Below are positions 1-5,509 of a DNA stretch of 6,085 nucleotides, piece by piece. Position 1 is the stretch's first letter. The number at the start of each line of letters is the position of its first letter. The notes beneath the pieces are model-generated. The model saw only the letters and a list, made by a program, of their open reading frames with translations, had not been told where the DNA came from and did not search any database. The stretch comes from JBOHBN01 sp050698355. Lineage in GTDB: Bacteria; Actinomycetota; Actinomycetes; Streptosporangiales; WHST01. The position numbers and the translations under genes are program-made. The stretch spans positions 1-6,085 of the forward strand of contig JBOHBN010000271.1 of NCBI GenBank assembly GCA_050698355.1, written 5' to 3'.

Positions 1-622
1 CGGTGAGACCCTGCACCTCGGCCCAGGGAACGGGGCGGGCGACGTCACGCTGCGCTCGGCGTACCCCGATGCGCACGTCGGCGTCCATCTCGGCAAGCGC
101 GCGGACGAGCCGGGCGGCGGGGCGCGCGTGCAGGCCGAGCCGGTTGCGCACATCCACCTGCGCGGTGGCCGCAGACGCAGGCTGCGCGGGCTCGGCTGCG
201 TCATCGCCGTCACCCGTCCCGAGGTGCTCGGCCTTGCCGGCGAGCCCGCCGTCGGCCTCCCGGGCGACGTCGTCGAGCGATCCACCCGCCTGTGCGGCGA
301 CCGCGGCTGCGACCGCGCCCTCCACAAGCGGCGCGGCGCTGAGCCGCACCCGGTCCGCATGGACGGCCTCGAGCAGGTCGAGTGACGTCTCCGCGGAAAG
401 CACCGCACTGCCCAGGTCCATGAGGACGAGGACCCCGTCACCGCCGTCCGCGCGACCGATGGCGGCGGCGACCAGCGTGGCGTCCGTACCGAGCGGCTCG
501 TCCGGCTCGTCCATGCCACCGGCGGGCTCCACCGAAACGTCGCCTGCCATCTGCCGCGCCAGCTCGGCCGCGCCACGCGCGAGCGCGGCGCTGTGCGAGA
601 CGAGGACGATCCCGACCGTCAC
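1..622 (-). CDS. dhaM: DhaM, PTS-dependent dihydroxyacetone kinase phosphotransferase subunit (3' end outside window)
   Basis: DhaM takes phosphate from the general PTS and passes it to the ADP held by DhaL, so that DhaK can make dihydroxyacetone phosphate in the cytoplasm. The visible 207 residues show two modules. The first is a mannose-type EIIA domain, starting MTVGIVLVSHSAALA with the phospho-acceptor His10 and the LVLMDLGSA segment near residues 65-73. An Ala/Asp-rich linker follows at about 130-155. The second is an HPr-like domain with NRLGLHARPAA and its phospho-His165. Translation is taken from GTG at 622-620, because AGGAGG (636-631) lies 8 nt upstream and the EIIA domain begins at once. 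The frame runs off the left edge inside HPr, so any EI-like extension cannot be judged. The position matching regulatory Ser46 of HPr appears to be Glu202. The gene is separated from its partners dhaKL by a symporter pair on the other strand, so it needs its own promoter, probably in 623-700. Identity is secure. Confidence 0.93.
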   Translation of the reverse strand, partial: MTVGIVLVSHSAALARGAAELARQMAGDVSVEPAGGMDEPDEPLGTDATLVAAAIGRADGGDGVLVLMDLGSAVLSAETSLDLLEAVHADRVRLSAAPLVEGAVAAAVAAQAGGSLDDVAREADGGLAGKAEHLGTGDGDDAAEPAQPASAATAQVDVRNRLGLHARPAARLVRALAEMDADVRIGVRRAQRDVARPVPWAEVQGLT

Positions 623-726
623 TGCACGACCCTCCTGGCACCGGCTCCCATCACCTTCTCATACCACACGCCACGACTTCCGACCAGAATTCGCACGACA
701 CATGCAAGACACGTGAATTCCGGCAC

Positions 727-755
727 TTGACTGCATCATTGGCCTGGTCTATTTT
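727..755 (+). promoter_or_regulatory. Sigma70-like promoter of the yhdT-symporter unit
   Basis: TTGACT at 727-732 and TATTTT at 750-755 are separated by 17 nt and match the housekeeping -35 and -10 consensus well. A start near 761 would leave a leader of about 18 nt containing GGAGG (767-771), 7 nt before the GTG at 779. The surrounding 623-778 region separates dhaM from the rightward genes. The best minus-strand candidate for dhaM is TATGAG (663-658) with a poor -35 (TGGTCG, 686-681), which I consider weak. No clear operator was found, only two GAATTC hexamers (687-692, 715-720). Confidence 0.6.
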
Positions 756-778
756 CGTACCGACGCGGAGGTATTACA

Positions 779-1114
779 GTGACCCATGAGTACAATCCTG
801 CCCCCGATAACATCGAATGGTCAGAGGATCCGCGCTACAGAACCTCACAGCGCGAACTCGCCATAACTGCTATATTCTTCGCTGTCTACATCGTGGTCAT
901 GGTCGGCGTTGCCTGGCTAATCGGCGGTGGCGACTCGATCTCCGACATCACGTACGTACTCGGATTTCCGGCGTGGTTTTTTTGGTCGGCGCTTTTCTTC
1001 GGCGCGGTGTTCTGTGTCGTACCGTACTTCCTTGTCAGGTACCTGTTTACCGACGTGCCGCTCGATTCGGAATCGGATACGGAGCAGGGTCCTGACGCTA
1101 CTCAGCGGGACTGA
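779..1114 (+). CDS. YhdT/DUF997 family small membrane protein, probable accessory partner of the downstream symporter
   Basis: This 111-residue protein has a polar N-terminus, two hydrophobic segments (about 27-49 and 64-88) and an acidic C-terminal tail. It resembles the YhdT (DUF997) family in the RYRTSQRE segment before TM1, the LGFPAWFFWSALFF segment in TM2, and the closing LFTDVPLD (compare KDIPLD-type endings). In Escherichia coli, yhdT lies directly upstream of panF. The same order here supports both assignments and suggests the small protein works with the transporter in the cytoplasmic membrane, although its biochemical role is not established. The GTG start at 779 is chosen because GGAGG (767-771) sits 7 nt upstream; the gene stops 12 nt before the next start, so the two form an operon. 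Its first part is only about 50% G+C, unlike the neighbouring genes. Confidence 0.82.
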   Translation: MTHEYNPAPDNIEWSEDPRYRTSQRELAITAIFFAVYIVVMVGVAWLIGGGDSISDITYVLGFPAWFFWSALFFGAVFCVVPYFLVRYLFTDVPLDSESDTEQGPDATQRD

Positions 1115-1126
1115 ACGGAGCCATCC

Positions 1127-2623
1127 ATGCGCTGGAACGTATTGATCCCGCTGTTCATTTACCTGCTGTTGCTGATCGGGATCGCGTGGGTCGTGTTCCG
1201 GCGGCGCCGCGCGATAGCCGTCGGCGACCAGTCAGCGCACTACTACATCGGCAACCGGAACCTGGGTTGGCTCGTCCTCGTCTTCACGTTGCTGTCCTCG
1301 CTCGCGAGCGCGGGCACCTTCATCGGCGGGCCGGGGCTCGTCTACGGCGGCGGGTACGGGTGGGTGCTCGCATTCATGGGGCAGGCACCGGCATCGTTTG
1401 TCATCCTCGGCCTGCTCGGGAAGAAGTTCGCGATCGTCGCGCGGAAGCTCGGCGCGGTCACGGTCATCGACGTGCTGCGCCACCGGTACGAGAGCCGCTT
1501 CGTCGTCGGCCTCGGCTCACTCGGCATCGTCCTCTTCCTCATCGCGTACATGACCGCCCAGTTCACCGGCGGCGGCAGGGTCATCCAGGCCGTGACCGGC
1601 CTCCCGTACGTCTGGGTCGTCGTCATCGTCGCGGGCGTGCTGGTGATCTACACCTCCCTCGGCGGGTTCCTCGCCGATGTGGTGAGCGACACGTTACAGG
1701 GCGTCATCATGTTCTTCGGCGGCATCGTGCTCTGGATCGCCATCCTCACCGCGATCGGCGGCATGGCGCCCGTCAACGACGCCGTGGTCGAGCAGGACCC
1801 GGACCTGCTGTTGCTTCCTGGCGCCGCGGATCTCTTCTCGTGGACGATCTTCTCGTACTTCATCGTCTTCGGGCTCGCCTCGCTCGCGCTTCCGCACCTG
1901 ACGGTGCGTGCGATGAGCTACCGGGACAGCAAGACCGTGCATCAGGCGATGATCGTGGGGCCGGTGGTCTGCGCGGTGTTCACCCTCGGTTTCTCCACCA
2001 TGGGCATGGTGGCCCACCCGTACTTTCCCGATCTCGCGAGCGGCGACCTCGCCCTGCCCAAGTTGATCCTCGAGGTGCTGCCCGGACCGTTGGCCGGCGC
2101 ACTGCTCGCGGCACCGCTCGCAGCGATCATGTCGACCGTCGACTCCATGCTGCTCGTGGTGAGCTCGACCATCGTCCGGGACGTCTACCGGCGCTACATC
2201 CGGCAGAATGCCTCCGACCGCGAGATCGCGCTCCTCGGGCCGACGGTCAGCGCCGTCATCGGCATCATCGTCCTGCTTCTGGCGCTGAACCCGCCGAAGT
2301 ACCTTGAGCTCGTCGTCATCTTCGCCATCGGCGGCCTCGGCTCGCTCTTCTTCATCCCCCTGCTGGTAGGGCTGTACTGGCGGCGGGGCAGCACGCTCGG
2401 CGCGATCTGCGGCATGGTCGGCGGGCTGGTGTACTACATCCTCGCGACGCAGTGGCTGCCTCAACTCGCTCTCGGCATGCAGTCGGTGGTGATGTCGCTC
2501 GTCGTGTCCGCGGTGCTGTACGTGATCGGGTCGTATGTGAGCGGGCCGCCCCCGCAGCGGATACTCATCAAGTTCTGGGGCACGTCCCAGGACGTGAACA
2601 GGGTGCTCCAAGCCGAACGCTGA
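1127..2623 (+). CDS. PanF-like sodium:solute symporter (SSS family)
   Basis: This is a 498-residue inner-membrane transporter of the solute:sodium symporter family, close to the usual PanF length. It should couple Na+ entry to solute uptake. PanF-like features are YYIGNRNLGW (39-48), the TM1 segment SAGTFIGGPG (61-70), LGKKFAIVAR (97-106), the TVIDVLRHRYESR stretch (112-124), MTAQFTGGGR (142-151), the GGF...SDTLQG stretch (179-192) and ALPHLTVRAMSYRDSKTVH (254-272). The AAIMSTVDSMLL motif (332-343), with Ser336 and Thr337, corresponds to the Na2 sodium site of the family. More than ten hydrophobic segments are visible. ATG 1127 follows GGAG (1117-1120) by 6 nt. Pantothenate is the substrate of the best known relatives. 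The position between dhaL and dhaM makes a triose or related carbon source a possible alternative, but that is inference. I therefore give no gene symbol. Confidence 0.85.
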   Translation: MRWNVLIPLFIYLLLLIGIAWVVFRRRRAIAVGDQSAHYYIGNRNLGWLVLVFTLLSSLASAGTFIGGPGLVYGGGYGWVLAFMGQAPASFVILGLLGKKFAIVARKLGAVTVIDVLRHRYESRFVVGLGSLGIVLFLIAYMTAQFTGGGRVIQAVTGLPYVWVVVIVAGVLVIYTSLGGFLADVVSDTLQGVIMFFGGIVLWIAILTAIGGMAPVNDAVVEQDPDLLLLPGAADLFSWTIFSYFIVFGLASLALPHLTVRAMSYRDSKTVHQAMIVGPVVCAVFTLGFSTMGMVAHPYFPDLASGDLALPKLILEVLPGPLAGALLAAPLAAIMSTVDSMLLVVSSTIVRDVYRRYIRQNASDREIALLGPTVSAVIGIIVLLLALNPPKYLELVVIFAIGGLGSLFFIPLLVGLYWRRGSTLGAICGMVGGLVYYILATQWLPQLALGMQSVVMSLVVSAVLYVIGSYVSGPPPQRILIKFWGTSQDVNRVLQAER

Positions 2624-2641
2624 CGCGGGCCGCCACCCACT

Positions 2642-2666
2642 CGGTGATCATGAAACATGATCACCG
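2642..2666. terminator. Bidirectional hairpin terminator between the convergent symporter gene and dhaL
   Basis: The arms CGGTGATCAT (2642-2651) and ATGATCACCG (2657-2666) are perfectly complementary, and the G and C at the edges of the GAAAC loop can add an eleventh pair. The right arm contains the dhaL stop codon (2663-2661). It lies 18 nt after the symporter stop. There is no U-tract on either strand, as is common for actinobacterial terminators. Its position between converging genes favours bidirectional termination over a protein-binding site, though it is also a perfect dyad. Confidence 0.7.
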
Positions 2667-3293
2667 GGGCAAGGATTCGGCGACCGCACGGAAGAGCAAC
2701 GCGGTAGACGTGGCGCCGGGGTCGACGTGACCGGCGCTGCGCTCGCCAAGGTAGCTCGCCCGCCCCTTGCGGGCCACCAGCGGCACCGTCGCGTCACGGC
2801 CCTGCTCGGCCGCATCCGCGGCTCGACGCGCCGCATCGGCGAGGGACGCGCCGGAGTCGACCGCCTCCCGCTGCGCGTCACGCGCAGGCACGAGCGCGTC
2901 CACCATCGTCTTGTCGCCAACCTCTGCCTTGCCACGGGCCCGGACACCGCGTACGGCGGCTTCCACCGCCGCGGCCCACTCGACCCCGCCGACCTCGTTG
3001 GCGCCATGGAGCGCCTTGCCGGCCTCAAGGAAGAACGTGCCGAACAGCGGGCCGCTCGCGCCGCCGACTTTGGAGATCAACGCCATGCCCACCGCGCGCA
3101 GCGTCCCGGCGGGATCACTGTCGTCGGCACCGGCGATCTTCTCCACCGCGGCCCGCATGCCGCGGTGGAGGTTGGTGCCGTGGTCACCGTCGCCGATCGC
3201 GGAGTCCAGCTCCGTCAGCTCGTCCCTGTGCTCGGCGACGGCCGCGGCGAACGCCTCCACGACCGCGCGTACGTCGATGCCGGCCACGGTCAC
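2661..3293 (-). CDS. dhaL: DhaL, ADP/ATP-binding subunit of dihydroxyacetone kinase
   Basis: DhaL carries the nucleotide that shuttles phosphate from DhaM to the DHA bound on DhaK. The 210-residue length is typical of the subunit. The nucleotide/Mg2+ site is clear: LDSAIGDGDHGTNLHRGM (29-46) with Asp30, Asp35 and Asp37. Further family segments are ISKVGGASGPLFGTFFLEAG (73-92), GDKTMVDAL, and the C-terminal GHVDPGATSTALL. The GTG start at 3293 overlaps the dhaK stop in a GTGA arrangement, so it is probably translated by coupling. A second GTG at 3287 is possible and would change the protein by only two residues. A longer reading from 3335 would lie inside dhaK and adds no conserved sequence. 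The stop lies inside the shared terminator hairpin, so the dhaKL message should end here rather than reach dhaM. Confidence 0.95.
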   Translation of the reverse strand: MTVAGIDVRAVVEAFAAAVAEHRDELTELDSAIGDGDHGTNLHRGMRAAVEKIAGADDSDPAGTLRAVGMALISKVGGASGPLFGTFFLEAGKALHGANEVGGVEWAAAVEAAVRGVRARGKAEVGDKTMVDALVPARDAQREAVDSGASLADAARRAADAAEQGRDATVPLVARKGRASYLGERSAGHVDPGATSTALLFRAVAESLPR

Positions 3294-4291
3294 CCGCCCC
3301 AGCAGAGGCCGGGAGTGTCGACCGGGGCGTCCCACAGGTCGGTGAGCTCCTCGTCCATCCGCAGCAGGGTGATCGAGCAGCCCGCCATCTCCAGTGAGGT
3401 GATGTACGGGCCGACCAGCTTGCGGCTGATGGTGATGCCACGGGCGTCGAGCAGGCCGGCCAGTTCCGCGTACGCGATGTACAGCTCCATCAGCGGCGTG
3501 CCGCCCATCGAGTTGAGGAGGGCGAGCACACTGTCGCCCCGCTCGAACGGCAGGTCATCGAGCACCGGCTCGACCAGGCGGGACACGATGCCGGACGCGG
3601 GCTCGAGCGGTAGCCGCTCGCGGCCCGGTTCGCCGTGGATGCCGATGCCGAGCTCCATCTCCTCCGCGCCCAGCTCGAAGGTCGGCTTGCCGGCCGACGG
3701 CACCGTGCACGACGTCAGGGCCACGCCCATGCTGCGGGCCTGCGCGTTCACGCGGGAGGCGACCTGCGCGACGGTGTCCAGCGAGTCGCCGCGCTCGGCG
3801 GCGGCGCCGGCCATCTTCTCGGCGAGCATGGTGGCGCCGACGCCGCGACGTCCCGCGGTGAACGTCGAGTCGCGTACGGCGACGTCGTCGTCGATCAGCA
3901 CCGACGCGGTCTCGATGCCCTCCTCGCCGGCCAGCTCGGCGGCCATCTCGAAGTTCATCACGTCGCCGGTGTAGTTCTTGACGAGGAAGAGCACGCCGTT
4001 GCCGCCGTTGACGGTCTTCGCGGCCTCGGTCATCTGGTCGGGCGTCGGCGAGGTGAAGACCTCGCCGGGGCAGGCGGCGTCGAGCATGCCCTCGCCGACG
4101 AAACCCGCGTGCAGCGGCTCGTGGCCCGACCCGCCGCCGGAGACGAGCGCGACCTTGCCGCCCACCGGGGCGTCGCCGCGTACGACGTAGCGCGGATCGT
4201 GGCTCACCCGTAACCGGTCACCGTGCGCCGCCTCGATCCCGCGCAACGCGTCGGCGACGACATCGGCAGGGTCGTTGATCAGCTTCTTCAC
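3290..4291 (-). CDS. dhaK: DhaK, dihydroxyacetone-binding subunit of dihydroxyacetone kinase
   Basis: DhaK binds dihydroxyacetone covalently and presents it to the DhaL nucleotide. The 333 residues match the usual family length. Visible active-site features are LVSGGGSGHEP with His57, KNYTGDVMNF with Asp110 (general base region), and ELGIGIHGEPG with His219, the residue expected to form the hemiaminal with the substrate. I start it at GTG 4291, giving MKKLINDPADVV. The longer ATG reading from 4351 adds 20 Ser/Gly/Arg residues not typical of the family, while GTG 4291 has AGGAGGAGGG about 9 nt upstream. Its end overlaps dhaL by 4 nt. It lies 83 nt after terC on the same strand with no evident terminator between, so it may be co-transcribed with terC or use an unseen promoter. 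Confidence 0.95.
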   Translation of the reverse strand: MKKLINDPADVVADALRGIEAAHGDRLRVSHDPRYVVRGDAPVGGKVALVSGGGSGHEPLHAGFVGEGMLDAACPGEVFTSPTPDQMTEAAKTVNGGNGVLFLVKNYTGDVMNFEMAAELAGEEGIETASVLIDDDVAVRDSTFTAGRRGVGATMLAEKMAGAAAERGDSLDTVAQVASRVNAQARSMGVALTSCTVPSAGKPTFELGAEEMELGIGIHGEPGRERLPLEPASGIVSRLVEPVLDDLPFERGDSVLALLNSMGGTPLMELYIAYAELAGLLDARGITISRKLVGPYITSLEMAGCSITLLRMDEELTDLWDAPVDTPGLCWGG

Positions 4292-4374
4292 GGGGCTCCG
4301 CCCTCCTCCTCGACTGGTCTTCATCTTCGCCGCCAGACTGCCCGGCCGCAATGACCCCGGACCAGCACGGACGC

Positions 4375-5340
4375 TCAGCCGGACTCCTCGCCCAGCCGGG
4401 AGGCGATGAGGCTCGCCGTCGTGGTCACGCTCAGCGCGACCACGATGAACCCCAGCGAGAGCGTGATCCCGATGTGCGGCAACGGGACGCCGAGGATGCT
4501 CTCGATGTGTGAGCCCTCGAGCGCCTCCAGGATGAGCTTGATACCGATGAAGGCCAGGATCGCCGCCAACCCGTAGTTGAGGTAGACGAGCTTGCGCAGC
4601 AGCCTGTCGACGATGAAGAACAGGTGCCGCAGGCCCATGAGCGCGAAGGCGTTGGCGGTGAAGACGATGAACGCGTCCTGGGTGAGGCCGAAGATCGCGG
4701 GGATCGAGTCGAGCGCGAAGATCACGTTCGCGACGCCGATGGCCAGGATCACCACGACCATCGGCGTCAACATCCGGCGGCCGTCGACGGTCGTCGTCAT
4801 GCGCGCGCCGTCGTAGTCCTCGCTGGTGGGGACGACGCGGCGCATCAGCCGAACGGTCTTGCTGTCCTCGAAACCGGAGTCGTCGTCCTTCTCGACGAGC
4901 AACCGGATGGCCGTGTACAGCAGGAGTGCTCCGAGGATATAGAAGATCCAGTCGAAGGCGTTGATCGCGGCGGCACCGGCGATGATGAAGACCCCTCGCA
5001 TCACCAACGAGAGCACGATGCCGATAAGCAGCACCCGCTGCTGGTGCCGCGCCGGTACGGCGAACCGGCTGAAGATGAGAACGAACACGAACAGGTTGTC
5101 GACGCTCAGGCTGTACTCGGTGACGTAGCCGGCGAAGAACGCCTCACCGAGGCCCCCACCGGCCAGGAACCAGACCCCGCAGCCGAAGAGGGCGGCGAGG
5201 GAGACGTGGAACGTGACCCACAGGCTGGCCTCGCGCATGGTCACCGCGTGCGGGCGCCGGGCGACCACCAGGAGATCGAACAGCACTAGGCCGGTGAACC
5301 CGGCAACCACGACGATCCAGACCCACACGGGCGTCTGCAT
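4375..5340 (-). CDS. TerC/Alx-family integral membrane protein, probable Mn2+ exporter under riboswitch control
   Basis: The 321-residue protein is hydrophobic throughout, with about nine membrane segments, and belongs to the TerC family branch that is often riboswitch-controlled (Alx-like). Characteristic motifs are GYVTEYSLSVDNLFVFVLIF (71-90) with acidic Glu75 and Asp81 inside the membrane, ANVIFALDSIPAIFG (204-218) with Asp211, and ALMGLRHLFFIVD (233-245). These acidic residues are the likely metal site. A hydrophilic cytoplasmic loop spans about 150-190. Members such as E. coli Alx and B. subtilis YkoY/YceF are tied to Mn2+ export or to metal loading of secreted enzymes. Mn2+ export is the best guess here because the leader carries a Mn2+ riboswitch. 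ATG 5340 follows GGAGG (5354-5350) by 9 nt. Tellurite resistance, which gave the family its name, is not implied. Confidence 0.9.
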   Translation of the reverse strand: MQTPVWVWIVVVAGFTGLVLFDLLVVARRPHAVTMREASLWVTFHVSLAALFGCGVWFLAGGGLGEAFFAGYVTEYSLSVDNLFVFVLIFSRFAVPARHQQRVLLIGIVLSLVMRGVFIIAGAAAINAFDWIFYILGALLLYTAIRLLVEKDDDSGFEDSKTVRLMRRVVPTSEDYDGARMTTTVDGRRMLTPMVVVILAIGVANVIFALDSIPAIFGLTQDAFIVFTANAFALMGLRHLFFIVDRLLRKLVYLNYGLAAILAFIGIKLILEALEGSHIESILGVPLPHIGITLSLGFIVVALSVTTTASLIASRLGEESG

Positions 5341-5349
5341 GTTTTCGGG

Positions 5350-5384
5350 CCTCCGGTGGACGTGCCGACGTCAACGACCGGAGG
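5350..5384 (-). promoter_or_regulatory. Expression platform of the riboswitch: Shine-Dalgarno-sequestering hairpin of terC
   Basis: CCTCCGGT (5384-5377) is perfectly complementary to ACCGGAGG (5357-5350), which contains the terC Shine-Dalgarno sequence. Inside it a second stem pairs GACGT (5372-5368) with ACGTC (5363-5359) around CGGC. The outer arm reuses the five bases CCTCC that close P1 of the aptamer, so the two folds exclude each other. When Mn2+ stabilises P1, the ribosome site is free (ON); without Mn2+ the site is hidden (OFF). This is a translational ON switch read directly from complementarity and not tested by folding software. Confidence 0.8.
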
Positions 5385-5481
5385 TCTCCTCCGCCGCCTG
5401 AGCGGCCCGCGACGCCGGGGCACCGGTTCGTACCGGAGCGCCGTGATGACGACGTCGCCGCTGTAGGGAGTACTCCCCTCC
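5378..5481 (-). promoter_or_regulatory. yybP-ykoY manganese riboswitch aptamer in the terC leader
   Basis: Read on the minus strand, the leader has the conserved parts of this class in the correct order. The P1 5' strand GGAGG (5481-5477) is followed by the loop core GGAGTA (5476-5471). A helix GCGACG (5458-5453)/CGTCGC (5414-5409) encloses the conserved TCGTCA (5452-5447) and a CCGGT-ACGA-ACCGG hairpin. A second hairpin, GCCGC-TCAG-GCGGC, comes next, then GAGACC leading into the closing P1 strand CCTCC (5384-5380). This is the known two-leg fold in which the GGGGAGUA and UCGUCA loops dock around Mn2+. The location before a TerC gene is the classic context. A 65-codon open frame runs through it but looks accidental. 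Confidence 0.92.
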
Positions 5482-5509
5482 ACCGGAAGTCTACTAGCGG
5501 GTGGAGGGG
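5475..5509 (-). repeat. 10-bp perfect inverted repeat joining the guaB3 3' end to the riboswitch core
   Basis: On the minus strand CCCCTCCACC (5509-5500), within the last codons of guaB3, is the exact reverse complement of GGTGGAGGGG (5484-5475), with a 15-nt loop holding the two TAG stops. The right arm includes the P1 5' strand and the GGGG of the conserved riboswitch core. It may act as a guaB3 terminator (no U-tract follows) or as an alternative fold that disables the aptamer on read-through RNA. A shorter palindrome, GTGGA-CCCC-TCCAC (5514-5501), overlaps the left arm. Confidence 0.75.
5488..5493 (-). promoter_or_regulatory. Candidate -10 element of a terC promoter at the guaB3 stop codons
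   Basis: On the minus strand TAGACT fits TAnnnT and begins within the tandem TAG TAG stops of guaB3. A start 6-7 nt downstream would fall near 5481, exactly where P1 of the riboswitch begins. No good -35 is visible 16-18 nt upstream, so this is tentative. Confidence 0.28.

Noticed and set aside
1694..2611. A 305-codon open frame on the minus strand opposite the symporter
   Set aside because: Its translation is Arg/Asp/His/Glu-rich low-complexity sequence typical of GC-rich shadows. The plus strand encodes a clear SSS transporter.
2727..3974. A 415-codon open frame on the plus strand opposite dhaL and dhaK
   Set aside because: It is an antisense shadow of high-GC coding DNA, with no recognisable domain and low-complexity Arg/Ser/Ala composition. 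The minus strand carries clear DhaK and DhaL motifs throughout.
4292..4351. Longer DhaK start at ATG 4351
   Set aside because: The 20 extra residues do not resemble the family N-terminus, and GTG 4291 has a strong Shine-Dalgarno sequence and gives MKKLINDP, the usual beginning.
4314..4365. CTGGTC (4314-4319) and GACCAG (4360-4365) as a terminator stem between terC and dhaK
   Set aside because: The arms are only 6 bp with a 40-nt loop, no stronger than expected by chance.
5286..5483. A 65-codon open frame on the minus strand through the terC leader, considered as a leader peptide
   Set aside because: It coincides with the riboswitch, whose conserved bases explain the sequence. Its C-terminal part is Arg/Pro-rich and it runs into terC in another frame.
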